Of a DNA stretch of 64,000 nt, positions 29,401 through 43,435 are shown in pieces. The DNA is taken from positions 81,589,721 to 81,653,720 of the forward strand of contig NC_134643.1 in assembly GCF_030463565.1 (NCBI RefSeq), in the 5' to 3' direction. Every line of letters begins with the position of its first letter. The stretch's first letter is position 1. The position numbers and the translations under genes are program-made. The notes below the pieces were generated by a model. That model was not told where the DNA came from, searched no databases, and saw only the letters and a program-made list of their open reading frames with translations. The DNA is from Pelecanus crispus. Its lineage: Eukaryota > Chordata > Aves > Pelecaniformes > Pelecanidae.

Positions 29401-30230
29401 AAAGGTTAGCAGAGTCAGCAACCACCAAAACCAATTTTGACATAGTTTTCAGTCACCCCCTGGTTGGACTAGCAGGAAGCCCCCGCTTAGAAGCTTCTTT
29501 TGCAGACCGGCCAAGTCTGGCACTAAATCACTCCAGCTTTCCCTAGTGGGTGGGGGATTACCCTTACCCAGAGTTAGTTAAAATCCTATCCCTTTGCCAT
29601 GGGGACCATTCATACAACCTCTGCAGAATCTAGAGTCACTGCAGCTAAAACTCTGCTTTGTCAGCAGAGACTGTGCAAATTTCAGCCTATGATTCATGGG
29701 GAAGTCTGTTCAGAAATCTTTGGCTTGCTTTTGAACTATTTCCAGTCACTGTTTTTGTTGGCTTCATGGTGGAAGAGAATTTTAATAATTGTCTTTAGAG
29801 ACCTTTATTTTGTGCCTTGCATACCAGCTGGTCTTTTCGTTTATCTGTTCAGTTCTCTCTAGACTAACAGTTGTCTAAAAGTTTTCCTAGTTAGAAAGTT
29901 ATTTTTTTCTGTTTATTGCCATTTATAAAATTTAAATTCCTTTGCAATAACTAATGATGAAAACTTATCTTTTCTTTATTGCTGCCCACTATGGGGAGTA
30001 CTTGCATTGGAGAAGCTTTTCCAGAGGAACTCATGGTGTCCAGGGGATGTATTAATTATGCAGGCAACAGACTTTCTACAGCTTCAACTGATGGTCTGCC
30101 CATAGGTTTGACAGGCGATTGACAGACAATGTCGCAGCTTATACACATGAGTCCTTTTCTTCTTGTTAGCCATGTGCTATTCCATAGGTGAGCCAGTTAC
30201 AGGCAGAACTATCAACCATCAATACTTCAA
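26489..30230. other. Intergenic, no gene recognised
   Basis: Mostly unique-looking AT-rich sequence. A GC-rich block at about 27600-28275, rich in GCTGGGATCAGGGCTGGAG-type words, differs in composition from its flanks and might be an old LTR or a small promoter, but no termini or exon could be fixed. Other open frames show no known domain. Confidence 0.45.
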
Positions 30231-30668
30231 ACAAGAATCACAGAATCATAAAATCATACAATCATTTAGGTTGGAAAAGACCTTTCAGATCATCAAGTCC
30301 AACCGTAAACCTAACACTGCCAAGTCCACCACTAAACCATATCCCTAAGCACCACGTCTACACATCTTTTAAATACCTCCAGGGGTGGTGACCCAACCAC
30401 CTCCCTGGGCAGCCTGTTCCAGTGCTTAATGACCCTTTCGGTGAAGAAATTTTTCCTAATATCCCATCCAAACCTCCCCTGGTGCAACTTGAGGCCATTT
30501 CCTCTCACCCTATTGCTTGTTACTTGGGAGAAGAGACTGACGCCCACCTTGCTACAACCTCCATTCCAGCAGTTGTAGAGAGCGATAAGGTCTCCCCTGA
30601 GCCTCCTTTTCTCCAGGCTAAACAATCCCAGTTCCCTCAGCCACTCCTCATAGGACTTGTTCTCTAGA
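30231..30668 (-). mobile_element. CR1 LINE 3' fragment
   Basis: Inverted tail (AGAATCACAGAATCATAAAATC) and 3' UTR at the left. The minus frame 30332-30700 gives [32 protein letters not shown] and [18 protein letters not shown] of CR1 ORF2. It is 5'-truncated near 30668. Confidence 0.93.
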
Positions 30669-32050
30669 CCCTTCAAGCAGATATTTAAGGAGATATTCAC
30701 ACTGTCTAAGGTAAAGCATCTTTCTTAGACTGTGCTCCAGCTGGATACTCAGGGGATTACACAAGGAGCCTGAGAGAGCTGACTGAAGCACCGTGTTCTG
30801 TGAAGTTAGGCAGAAACAACATTTTGATTAGTACTCCCATGAAATGAGCTCTTGACTGAAGTTCCCTCCTCATCTCTGAAGCCTCTGCCATCACTGTTTC
30901 ACTGTATTTGGATTCTAGTGTTATTGTTTGGGGGTTTTCACTTCCCTCTTTCAGCCAAAGATAGTGCCACAGAGCAACAACATTCGTACACTGCCAAATT
31001 TACTAACTGCATACTAACATTCATGGCTTGACTCCTGCTTGGGATGCCTTCTATCACAGAAGGCAGAGGTCACTGTTAGAAGGTCAATGCAACTGGGCTA
31101 ATCCTTGCTGTGAGGGTTGTCTCAGGGAGGAAGTGCACAGTTCAAATAATCTAAATAAAAAATAGGATCAAAGGGGTTTATAAATTAATTAACAGCACAT
31201 ATTTAACTGACAATCGGTGATCTATACATGAAGGATCATATTGGTGATACAACAGATAAACCACAATATTAGGCACTTATGAAATCTCAGTAACTACCTA
31301 CACATTTCTAAAGATCCTTCTATTTCTAATTTCAAGGAATTCTAATTGCACACACATGCAGACACACACACAGAGTCACACAGGTATATACATGAAACTC
31401 TTCTCTCACAGGACAAGCAACTGCTGCCCCCCCCCCCCCCCCCCCTTCTGGAAGTAAGAGTTCCCCTACTTGCACTTCTGTTGTGGACTAAGCAGATTGT
31501 CTGGCCTAAGCAGGAGTCGGGATGCTGGCAGGGTGACTTCTGGCAGTGCCAAACCAGGCTTTGGCTGCTGCTGTTTCCAATCCAAGGTCTCTCCCCTCTT
31601 GTTACAAATTTTCATGCTTCTCTTGTACTTCTTTTCATGCCGCTTCTTTGTTTCAAAAACCTCCTTGAAATTCCCTGACTACTGCTTCATCTGGGTGATG
31701 ATCACATTCCTCTTTAACGTAATCAGTTTTGGGCACCTGCCTTCCAGATAATTTTTATGTTTGATCCATACACTCCCTGTGCACTCATATTTTTGTTCTA
31801 ACCGGTGAGCTTCCTCATGTCATTTGCCAAGGCCGGGATATGAGCACCCCCAAAAGGTCTTGCTGTCATAGTTCTGACTGCAAATCTTTCAGGTAAGCTT
31901 ATGTCAGCTAAAGGAGACTTCGTGTCAGCAGACTTAAACCAAAAAGCAAATTTTCCAGTACAAGTAGCATTCTCACGGTTGGTGGTAGTAGGAAAAGTGA
32001 GGGGAAATTTTCAGCTCTGGATCACTTTTTTCTCAATCCGTCAGAGCAAA
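30669..32050. other. Intergenic, no gene recognised; poly-C run
   Basis: Contains a run of about 19-20 C at 31427-31445 and a short CA-rich stretch at 31349-31376. No exon is recognised. Confidence 0.5.
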
Positions 32051-33108
32051 GAGGTGCTAGGGAAGACTTCATAGTGCAAACCTCATTAAATGAAGCAATG
32101 TTGAAAGACTCTGCATGTGGAAATAACCTCAGTTCAAGCTGCAGTATCCTAGAAGATTATGGAGCAAACCCTCCTGGAAATTCATTTAACATCATGTTTA
32201 ACACCTGGTTAAATGATGAGTGCACCCTGATCAGGCTCACAGATCATGTGAAACTGCGAGGAGCAGTTGCCACACTGAGAAGTAGGCCTGCCACTCAGAG
32301 GGATCTTCACAGGAATCTCATGAAGTTCAACAGGAGCAAATGCAAGGTCCTGTACCTGGAAGGGAGTAACCCCATGCAACCATACAGGCTGGGGCTGACT
32401 GTCTAAGAAGCAGCTCTGAAGAAAAGGACCCAGGGCTCCTAGTGGACAACCAGTTGACCATGGGCCAGCGATGTGACCTTGTGGCAAAGAAGCCCATTGG
32501 CATCCTGGGCTGCGTTAGTAAAAGCGTAGCCAGCAGACTCAGGGAAGTGATCCTTCGCCTCTGCTTGGCACATGTGAGACCACGTTTGGAGTTCTGTGCC
32601 TGGTTTTGCCCCACCGCCCCAGTACAAGATGGATAATGAAATACTGGTACAAGAGTAATGGGAGACCACTGAGCTGGTTGAGGCTCTGGCACACGACATG
32701 TGAGGAAAGTTTGAAAGAGCCTGGTCTGTCTAGCCTGGAGCAGAGAAGGCAAAGGTGAGACCTTATTGTGTACCCTACTATGAAAAGTGTGGAAGGAGAT
32801 GGTTATGTAGAAGAAGGAGCCAGACTCTCAAGATGCACAGGGAAAGGACAAGAAGCAACAGGCACGCACAAGAGATATTCCAATTAAATATGAGGAAAAA
32901 ACCCTCTTCCCAGCAAGGGTGGCCTAACACTGGGACCGGTGCCCAGAGAGGCTGTTGAATCTCCATCCTTGGAGTTACTCAAAGCTTGGCTAGAAAAGGT
33001 CTTGAGCAAAATCCATCTAACCTTAAAAATGGCTCTGCTGTAAACAGGAGTCTGGATGAGCAGACCTCCGGAAGCCCCCTCCAGCCTGAATTATTCTGTG
33101 ATTCTACA
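32051..33108 (+). mobile_element. Old CR1 LINE 3' fragment
   Basis: Plus-strand CR1 with broken frames: FNRSKCKVLYLEGSNPMQPYRL, DNQLTMGQRCDLVAKKPIGILG, VASRLREVILRLCLAHVRPRLE. The 3' UTR (GGAAGCCCCCTCCAGCCTGAA) and tail TTATTCTGTGATTCTAC follow at 33080-33108. The left border is approximate. It resembles the divergent CR1 at 25672-26488 more than the young copy at 14788. Confidence 0.9.
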
Positions 33109-36100
33109 AGGAGGGGAGGAGGAGTGATAGCAGTTTCCACCCTCCATTAAAGATTTCATCGAGACACAGCTGCTGCTGAGTTTGTAACCACTAGATGGAA
33201 CCCAAACACTTTGCAGTAATTTGCTCATCAACTGTCGGGAATTAATTGTGATTTTAGGTGAGGCTGTGGTTCTGGTAGCTGAGTGTTAACACCTGTGCTC
33301 AGTAGCATAAGGCTTGTATGGAAATACAGTTAGTGCTCCCAAAATATGGGCGAGTAATTAATTCACTCCAGTGAGCAGGAACACTGAATATTTTATGTCC
33401 AAGCCATGGAAAAGTTAGCAGTTCCTACTGTATGGTACAAAAACTTCTGATGATTTGATGAAGAGCACTGGGATATGTCCTCCATTAGATAGACCACCAG
33501 GATGTGATTTTGGGTGAGTCATTTAACCTGACTGTGGCTTGTTTCCCCCATTGCTAAAGTGAGTTTTGAAACTATCCATGCTGAAGTGGGCTGAGTGTCC
33601 TATACGCTATTCATGAAATGATTTAATACTCTTAGGCGGGGTACATCGTGCCAATACACAATGGTAGACAAAAATGTGGTTGTCTAGAAACTGCTGCTCT
33701 ACCACAAATCCTGTATTCTTCTGTCCTCCAGGTTTCTGTGCAGCAGGAAGAGGAGACTCCAGACTTATTTTCTTACAGCCCACCAAATAAAACAAACAAA
33801 AAGGAGACTCACAGCTCATTTCTGAAAAGCTTGGAATGTTTAATTGTTATTAAAGAATAACCAGTATTACAAAGCCTAGAGGCCCCAGGCAAGATCAGGT
33901 CTCTGTTGTACTATGTCTTGTACAAACACAGAGTAAGAGGAATTCCTTCCCTTAAGCAGGTTACAGTCTTCACAGAAAAAAAAATCTACCTGGGGACAAA
34001 GAAAGCAAGCAGTGCCCTAAATGCAAACAAGCCATCACTTTACATAAGGGAATTCAGAGGGAAAAGAGTAGCTCAGCAGCTGGCGTAAAGCTGACATAGC
34101 ACTACTGATGCTGTGAGTTTACAGCAATTTATACCAGCTGAGGATATGCCTAAGGTAGGTGAAGTGTCTTTCTTAATGTCATATTCAAAGCCTAGCCTGG
34201 AGTTGAACCAGATCTTCAGAATCCTAATCATAAGGCTCTCCTTTTCATGTGCTTGCTTTCCCACCAGACAGCTCCTGGAAGAGTGGCTTGCTTGTCTCAG
34301 ATTGCGGTCCTCAAAGACTCAGCTGAAACATCATTGCACACAGCTTGTAGGACCCTAGTTGGGATTTTAGATGGGCACACAGTAATGTGGAGAAAGATTA
34401 ATTCAGATCTGAAAAACAAAAGACTGAAAAATTGTAATGCATGGTTTGAAAGGAGTGTCAGGTGGAAGGAAAGTGGAATTCTCACTATTACCAAGCAAAT
34501 TTTAAAAATAAATGCATATTCGAAGTGATGCTTGATGATTAAATATTGTGGGTTTTGCACTGAATACAGTGTGATATATTTCTGTCTAACCTTTTATCAG
34601 GCAATTGAGTTGTGTATTAATTGAATATATTGCTCCAAATGAATTAGCAGCCTGTAAAAGTCATAGAAGATTATTTTTCCTTACCTGCATTGGGGTGATG
34701 TTGTGACTATATTAAGAGCAGCCATGCAGCACAGTGCAATATGGAGCTATTTGCTTTGTCAAGACACATGGGAGGCAGATGGCTGTAAAATATTGCTCGA
34801 CAGTTACTTTACCTTTCAAATAGAAAACCCCCCAGGAATAACTGGTAACTATTCAGAGAAATGTTTATAAGGTATCCAGCTGAAGATTTAAAAAAAGAAA
34901 CATTTTTATCAATTTATATGTATAAACAAAAGGCACACCAAGAAACCAGGGAAAGTCACCAGAATATTGAAAATGGAGCAGGAAAACCTGCTCTGTTTGT
35001 AGGAGACTAATGGTCCCTCTGATATACTGTCCTTCAGAGAAAGAAAAGCCAAACCTCCTACAAGTACATTTTGCTGACTGCCAAAAGCGTGCAGGGAAAG
35101 TGGTAGGGAAGTTAGTTCCTAATTTAATTTGTTGATTAATTTCTAACTTATATGAAATACATTAATTGATAGTGGAGCAGCCTGCAAGTGTAACTTAAAT
35201 GTTTGTAGGGTGTTTAGTCTTTTAGATGTCCACGTTCAGACTGTGGATTTAATGGGAACAGTTTACAGAACCTAATTTGAAGCTAGTGAAGTTTCCTTTG
35301 GAGGGCTTCAACTAGGGGAGCAGAACTCCAGATGAGACATTACTGAGTGGAGTTAGTACCAGTCACACAAAAAAGGTATAAAAGCAAGCCAGTCCTCCTG
35401 AGTAACATACCAAGCTAAGGGCATTGCCTTTCCCACTTTTGACGTTTCTTCCTGTGCGTGCGGTGTTATTAAAGCAAGACACAAAACTTCTGCTTTGCAG
35501 TGCTAGTGACTAGAGGAAGATCAGTCAAATGAGGTACTTGGATTGAGAATAGGTTGAACAACATTTTTGTTTTATTGAAGGCTTGCTCTGCACATGAATT
35601 CTGGATTTCCTGGCTTTAGTCAGTACTGTTCTCTTTCTGTTTCACAAATGCTAACAGCTGAACAGCCCTTGGAAAAATGCAGTTTGCCTCAGAGACTTTT
35701 TGCAGTATTCTTGGAAATAAGGACAGAAATGAAATGAAGAAAGTGAATGACTTGTGAAAAGGGAGTAGCAGGGTTGTTGTAGCAGTGTCAGCATATAAAA
35801 GAGACTGTGCCTGTAATGAGAAATTTTATTAATCTGATATAAATTGGCAAAACTTTAAAACAGTAACTACCATTTTAACGACTCATTGCTGATTCTTCTA
35901 AGAGTGTAAATAATAAATGCCCATTCAGCTCTTTCTTCACTTTCATAAAACTGTGTTTTACGCTGACCACACAAAAATATTGTATTCCAGATTAAGACTA
36001 CTGACACGCATTCACAACTTATGCTTAATTATAAAGTCCCCATGGTCTTGGCTGGAGACAGTTCTCCTAGACTTTGGGCTTGATTATCTTCTGTGATATG

Positions 36101-39100
36101 CAGGCATCTGCTTATTGGAGGGCACAAGTCTGTATTAAGAAAGCCTGGTACTGATGTGCAACATTCACAAGTGATTAAGGCTTTACCCTTAGTTTAACCC
36201 TGTTCCATCTATTCTGGAATAGTTCTGCCTTCAGGAAAGGGCAGCTAACTGATTTTGGTTTTCCAAATAGTAGTTTAACAAACAAAAACAAGTTTAAAAA
36301 TTAAATAGGATCATTAAATAGGATCATCGTTGCTCAAGCAGACTGTACTCTTATGCTTGGGAAAAAATTGGAAATTGCATCGGGATTCCATACTACTACA
36401 GTGTGATCTTACCAGCTTCAGGATGCTTTCTATTCCATCTCTAACACCTGCAGAGACAAAGTGCAAAGATGGTGAGTGCTGGGATCAGAAACAGGAAGGG
36501 GAGTGAGGCGAGTTAGTTTTGGTGATTCCAACAACAACAAAAGGTGTGGATTTTGTCAAGCTTTTTTCTATTTAACCATCAGCTGAGATTATGAGTCAGA
36601 ATTCACAACACTAGCTGACATAGGGCTTTTACGCATTGTGCAGCTCCATCTGACTAAAGTAGGACCAGTGACAAGGCTCTGTAGGTGGGACTGAGTTCAA
36701 GGAGGTGTGCGTGATGCCTGTGCTCCCCTGGTCTCCATAGTCAATGTAGTTCTAGATGATACGACTGAAGGATCCCAGAGGGTGACTCATCCAATCAGCC
36801 ATGAAGTGACTTCTTTAGGGTCAGATGAACTGTTCTTCAGGCTCCCTTGACCGCATTGACTAGGAGTGCAATTCAGCTTCTCAATCACCTAGGGCCATCT
36901 GAGATGTCATGCCATAGATGCCAGCTTTCCAGCCAATGCTAGAGAAGGTCACTGAGTCTCCCACAGACCTTGTGCCTTATCCACCAGTCCCAATACCCTG
37001 TTATCTCAGGCTAGTTAGGTCACACATACAGACTGACAGACACATAGAAGTAGGTGTCTTTATCTGGAGGCAAATTTCCAGCCTTTTCTGCATTAATGTT
37101 ATGAGGCCAACAACATCTTGAAAGTCCAACCTTTGCCTGTAGAGCAGTGATGCTTCAAGTCAAAAGCATTGCACAGTTGGCGTGCAGTAAGGCCACAGAG
37201 TGACAATATCACAGAGGAGCTCCCTAAAGGTTGAGTGAACAGAAAGAAGAATAGGAAGAACTACCCTGGACCATGGATTCAAGGCTAAAAAAGCCTTAAA
37301 GCCCCAAATCCTTCTCTCATAAAATATGAAGTATGGTTGACTAACAAAAGCAAAACTGGAAGCTTTGGTCTGAATCAGATATCATAAAAAATAAAAGGCA
37401 TCCCACAAGGTTTACTATGCTGTGGTGACTGATGGAGAACAAGAGTGGTAATGGTTTGCAAACCAGTCCTGGAAACCTCTTGACCGTTCTGAGATGCAGA
37501 AACTTGATCTGAGGATGATGCAACAGTAATCTGCATTTTACCTGAAAAATATTACCAGCACTTTCTTCTTTGGAGGTTGAAATGATAGGAAATATAAATA
37601 TGGCAAATTAATGTAGGAGCATATGTTAGAATGGACAAAAAGCTGAAAGAGAAGATGAAAACATCACACTGATGGCAGCATTTACTCTGGATTAAAAGGC
37701 AGTGATGTTTTTCAGGCATGTAGAATATCACCAACCCAGTGTAGTGTATAGGACAGATTAAGGTTGCGGTAAAAAATTGGAATCGGCATTTGAAGGTTTT
37801 AGTTTTCCTGCAATTTTCCCTTAGATTTGCTCATGACTTGGACAGGTTTTTACAAATATTTATATACCTAACTATCTAAAGACGCACTTAAGTTGTTTTC
37901 AAGAGCTTTTAGATTTTTTGCAAATCTTACATAGCACTTTCCTGCAGCTGTGAGCATCCCGTGGCTAAGTGGAAAGGTGTCCTTGCTTGTTGTTTGTCCT
38001 GTGTAGTGCCTAAGCAGCAGGGCCGTTCAGGATCAGAGGCTCAGCGGTTAAGTCAGTTCAGCGCCTATTAGCACTACAAAGACCAGCCACCCTGGCTGCC
38101 CCTATGCTAGCAATTTAAACAGTGTCATGGAACATCCCCAGCTATGGCAACACAGTGACCTACCTTGTTCAGATGTTAGAGCAGTCCTTCGTGGCACCTT
38201 TTGTTTTGTCAAGTCAGCATGCTCCTGAGCAAAGCCTGGGCATGGTTCAGGAGTTAATGCGGGCTAGGGACCACTCCTCAAAGGAGGTTTGGGTGCAATC
38301 AGGCTGATTTGGAGGGGTGAGCTTAACAGCGAGGTTGTTAGCTGTCCCATGCCAGTTGGCAGCAGGGCCAAAGAACTGCCTCGGGGACACTATGTTCACT
38401 AGTATACATGTTACCTCCGAGTACCAGATACGGTCTGGATGCACTGGCTAATTAGCCTTGCTGGGAAAGGGAAAATGTTATCCCAGTTAAATCACTACAC
38501 TAACAAGGTTGCAGCACCTCCATTACCTGCAGTGCCCTGGGCTTCTCTAGGTGTCCCATCATGACAGGTACTGTTCCAGGAGCAGACCGTTTCTGCCTGT
38601 CAGTGGGCAGGAAGGCTTTGCATCCAGCAGTTTCCCTCGTGGCTGGCGCTGTGTGCCAAGGTAGCATATTTTTTCGCATCCCATCCATGGACAAACATAG
38701 ACTTTTGCAGCACTGAATGTGTACGATATGATCGACTGGAGTTCTTTGTGAACATTTGCATGAATAAAGGAAACAAACCTTTCTCCTGTCCCATAAGCTC
38801 TATCACCCTTAAGCTCCTAGTGACACTCACCAGCTTTCTCTGCTCTCAGACAGAGCGCACTGGGCTTTCTCCAGAGCTCAGACTTTCTCCTGTGTTGTAG
38901 ACAGGCCAGCAAATTAGCCCCTAGACATCCTCTTGGCTTTCAGCCCTTTCCAGCTTAGGAGAAACTAACAGATGTGCCCTTTTGCTGTTCTGCTCTGAGC
39001 TCATTACAGGTTTCCAGGCAGGGGAAATTAGCAAAGTCTCCTTAGCATCTGCCTTTTCCAGCCGAGAAGGAGTCACATGCAGACAAGCTCCTCAGCCCTG

Positions 39101-42100
39101 GCTATCTGATCTTATTTGGGCACAGATCCCTGTAAGTTCTGCTGCCCAAACTGTCCCCCTCCTTTGCCACTTGTGCCAGCACCAAGGTGGCACCCCGGGC
39201 CATCCTGGGTGTGTATATTTTTTCTCTCATAGGGGAAATGAGCTTGCTGTGCTTCAAGAGGTCAGTGCCTTCGTGGCGTTTCTCCGGAGAATTTGCAATT
39301 GGTTTAGATGAGGAGTCAGAAAACAACAACAAAAAAAACCCTCTAAGGCTTTAGTTATATTTCTTTAAAAGAAGCCATGGATCTGTTGTCAATCAGTTGC
39401 CATGGTTATTTATTTTTCTTAAAGCCTCAGGTCCTACAGCTCAGTAATTACCTGAGAAACTTGGTTCTTGCTGTAAAAGAAATGATAATAACAGCTGTGG
39501 ATAAAAGCATGGAAATACTCATTGTAACAGGCAAAACAAGAAAGTTAAAAAGGAAAAGAACAAATGGGGCAGATGCATGGATGTGAAGGGGGGGGAAGGA
39601 TGACGGCTGACTGGGCCACATCCTGGGTGGCAAGGGCCCTTGTCACATGAATTGACACTGAGGTTGTTCCTCATCAGATGATCTGGCGTGGGGACAGTCA
39701 TATGAAGAGGAAGGGAAACACTGTCCCCTCTGCCAGGCGATGCGCCGAAGGCCAGGCCATCCAGTTATACAAAGAGGAATGTCTCTTCCTCCTCCTCTCC
39801 CCCGGCTGCAACACCTCGTCTGGCTGCAGCGCAGGCAGAGGCAGGCTGTCATGTTGGGCTTTGAACCGGAGAGTTATGAGCACTTAGAGCAGGCAGCAGG
39901 AGACAGGGAAGGGCAGGTTAATCACAGATCCCTCATTTGGCAAAGCAACATCACAAAGTAAATTTTGCTGGTGATGTTTTAGAGCTTGCTGGTTTTAAGT
40001 AAGTGTCTACAGGGGGAGCAAACCTTTCATCATTGATCAGCCATTATCATGATTGATAATCACAGGGACTGTTAACACTGTTAAACCCATCGTGGCGGTG
40101 CCCTGGCAAAAAATACGTTCTGTAATTTGAGACAATGCCTTTGCAGTTCTTGTTTACTTGTAGTAATTTCAATATTAACAATGAATTCTAGAAAAAACTG
40201 TCTTTCACCAGCAGAATATTACTGGGAATCAAGATGATACTATTACAGTGTCTAATAGTGGAGCAACAAGCTATAGGAGACTCTTACCTAGGATGTGGAA
40301 GAGTTAACTCACACTGGGGGGGCTTTGAACCAAGAAGGGATATTAATTTTCTGAAGAAGTTGGTCTTACTGAACCTCAGAGTGTTGGAGCTTGGTGCAGG
40401 AGTTATCAAGGGAAATCTATACATCCTGCGAAATGCATTGGGGTGGACAAGATAATCACAACAAAGACAGGGGTTGATGAAGTTATTGGAGTTTACTCGA
40501 GTTTTATGCTGATATAAATCTTCCTGTGCTAAGCCACTGGCCTTATTACAATAGATGCCATGATCCTGTAACTGTTTGCACTTCAGAGGGAACCAGACAG
40601 CACCGCTTCCTCTGCTGAATATATTTTTAGCCTTGGAGCTGTGATGGACCTGCCACAGTAATATGAAGCAAAGGCAAATACGCTGCAAGCACAAATGGGA
40701 CAGCCTGGAATATGTGTTTGTGTGACATTGGCTAATTGCCGAAACTCCTGCTACAGTCAGTGGAGACAAAGAGATAACTCGCCTGTTTCTCTGACCCATT
40801 TCAGACACCTGCGGTAGGATGAGATGAACTTCCAGTCACTAAAGCAAGATCCTTTCCTCCCAATGCCGCAAAGTGATAGTGGAACAACTGATTTGGACCC
40901 CCATCTCTATTGATTACAACAAATATTTTTTTTTTTTTGTATCCATCAGTAAAAGGACAATTAAGCCCCATTTGAGGAAGGAAAGGGCATCTGAGTTTGG
41001 TTTGGTATGTTTTTTTTCTACTTTGAATTCTGCTTGACCATATTAAGAACTGACCAGTACTGAATGTGTCAATAGAGTTAGGAAACTTAGGAAATATCCA
41101 GGTGTTAGAACAAACAGATAGGAATATTAATATGGGAATTAACCATTCCGATTGTGTGAATGGGATATTATACAAATTGAAAGCTGGAAATACAAGATTA
41201 ATGGGGTAAATTTGACATTACAACAGTGATCTCTGTACTGGCTCAGTGGCTGCTCCATGCGCTGTGCCAATGGCCACTCTATATGGGCTACTTTTGAAAT
41301 ATTAAATGAAAGAATTTAGCCTTTTTGTGGCAAATGGAAAAAATATCCAACAAATTGCAATTAACCAAATTATATGATGGTCAAAACAAAGAAAAGATTA
41401 AATTCTCCCATTTAAAATTAAATCAAATGCCTTGTAATATGACACAGATAAATACTTTACAATTACGGGATGCAACATCAGTGCCCGTAGGGAAATACAG
41501 AGCAATATATTTCTAATGCCAGGCACTCGAGAGACTATTTATTTAAATTGCATGAAGATTTACACTCCACTAATCTCATTATGAACCATACATAGGAAAC
41601 ATTATATGATAAAATTGGACCTTAAAAGATTATCACATTCATAAGGATCTTCTCCTAAATAAAGGTAGCAAGACACTTTATATTTTGCAACACCTGGCTC
41701 CAGAAAGTAAAGCTGTTAGAAAACGTTAATGCTGTTAGACTTGTTCGACAAGCAATTTCTCTTCCAGGATTCCTTTTCCAATTGAAAGCCATCATTAACA
41801 CCTATCAGATCCATATAAACAGGTTCACCTTTCAAATCATGTGACCTGCTTGTATTATAGCTTATGTACGTTCTGAATTTGTGTCTCTGAGGGTGGTAAA
41901 TTAAGTGACAAAATAAACCTTTTCTCCCACGCAATGATAATATCTAGCTCCCGTTCTGTCTTTTTCCTCCATACGTGCTCAGCTGCTTTACCACTATTCT
42001 CGTTTATGTTTTCTGAGAAAGCTGTAGCAGAGAGGTGAACTCACATGTGCAAATTCCCCCCAGCAAGGTCCTAAATAAACCCCAAGCTTTTGTGTTCTCT

Positions 42101-43040
42101 GGGACCCTGGAGGTAAGGATAACACTGTAAGTACCACACTGCTGATGACACCATGACAGCTGTATGGTCTGGCACTCTGGGGTTGACCAATGCCTCCAGG
42201 CACTTTGGACAAATTTATCCTCAGCAGTGGGCAAAGTGGCAGCTTTGATTTAAAATCATGCTCCTATTTGAAAGCACCGAGGAGCTGTTCCCATCTTTTT
42301 TATCAGCCGTCCATCGCCATTTGGAGGATAATTGCCCACCTGGGTGCTTCACCCACTGTGGCTCACTGCACCCAGGTAATAATGATATTTTTGATCTAAT
42401 TGTCAGACACGTGGATCTGTCTATCCTCATCACACCACATCAGCACATGATCTGCACAGGCATCTCAAACTGCTTCAGCTCCTGGAGCTCAGATCAAAGA
42501 TTTGTGCTTTCTACCTGGTGCAAAGAGGCCAAGGAGGTCCTCCCACAGATAGGCATGTTTCAGCATAAGCACTGCTGGAACATGAAACACGCACATGCCT
42601 GATCTATCTCCTAATTATCTTATCTATAGAATCAGGGTATGTGTTCATCCATCACGTTGCAATCCAGTTAGGGCATTGGCAAATACCAAAGCTAGTGTCG
42701 GGAGAGCCATAGCAATTAATTCAAGGCTCTGGCCTGGTTCAAGGACAGAGACCTGCCAAGTCTCACAAGGTGAGTGTGAAATTCATGCCCCTGTTTCATC
42801 AGCTCCTCTTGCAGCCTTTGCTATTTCTTCTCTGTTTTTTGCCCAGGGGCCACCTCGTGATGGGCTGGTGACCACAGACCTGCTGACCCACCACGTATGG
42901 GCTCTGAAGCTGTGTAGGACAGTCGCAGACCCACATGGGGGACAGGATGATGAGAAACCTCCCTTGGGTCCAAGGTGACCCACTGTGGAGGGACTCAGCT
43001 CCTGTCCTGTCACGTGGCCAGGAACATGATCTTTGGTGAC
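33109..43040. other. Long gene-free stretch upstream of ETV6, mostly unique
   Basis: No coding exon, LTR or recent LINE was recognised in almost 10 kb. Two weak MIR-like SINE fragments lie at 33500-33570 and about 34150-34235. The AT-rich unique segment 34550-34900 and the paired GATA/HNF1-like cluster at 40044-40086 are candidate regulatory patches. The longest frame, 174 codons on the minus strand at 40284-40808, shows no recognised domain and is probably chance. Confidence 0.5.
33500..33570 (+). repeat. MIR-like ancient SINE fragment
   Basis: TGATTTTGGGTGAGTCATTTAACC...GTTTCCCCCATTGCTAAAGTGAG follows the order of the MIR core (TGACCTTGGGCAAGT...CTTAACC...GTTTCCTCATCTGTAAAATG) with many changes. 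Confidence 0.5.
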
Positions 43041-43435
43041 CATAGCTCTCTACAACTACAACTACCTGAAAGGTAGTAGGTACCTGAAAGGTTGTAGTGA
43101 GGTGGGTGTTGGTCTCTTCTCCCAAGTAGCTAGCGATAGGACAAGAGGAAATGGGCTTAAGCTGCGCCAGGGGAGGTTTAGACTGGAAATTAGGAAAAAT
43201 TTCTTTACGGAAAGGGTGGTCAGGCATTGGAACAGGCTGCCCAGAGAGGTGGTGGAGTCACCATCCCTGGAGGCGTTTAAAAAACGGGTAGATGTGGCAC
43301 TTCGGGATATGGTTTAGTCTGGTCTACCCTTGATTAGTCTAGAGTGGGCTTGGTAGTGTAGGTTAATGGTTGGACTGGATGATCTTAAAGGTCTTTTCCA
43401 ACCTAGATGATTCTATGATTCTATGATTCTATAGA
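43041..43435 (+). mobile_element. CR1 LINE 3' fragment
   Basis: Plus strand: [51 protein letters not shown] and [20 protein letters not shown] of CR1 ORF2, then the 3' UTR (GGTTGGACTGGATGATCTTA) and tail ATTCTATGATTCTATGATTC. The sequence is close to the CR1 at 14788, so this is a recent subfamily. Confidence 0.95.

Noticed and set aside
40284..40808. 174-codon minus-strand frame
   Set aside because: No domain, signal or splice support; it mixes Cys, Ser and Arg like chance frames and has an overlapping open frame on the other strand.
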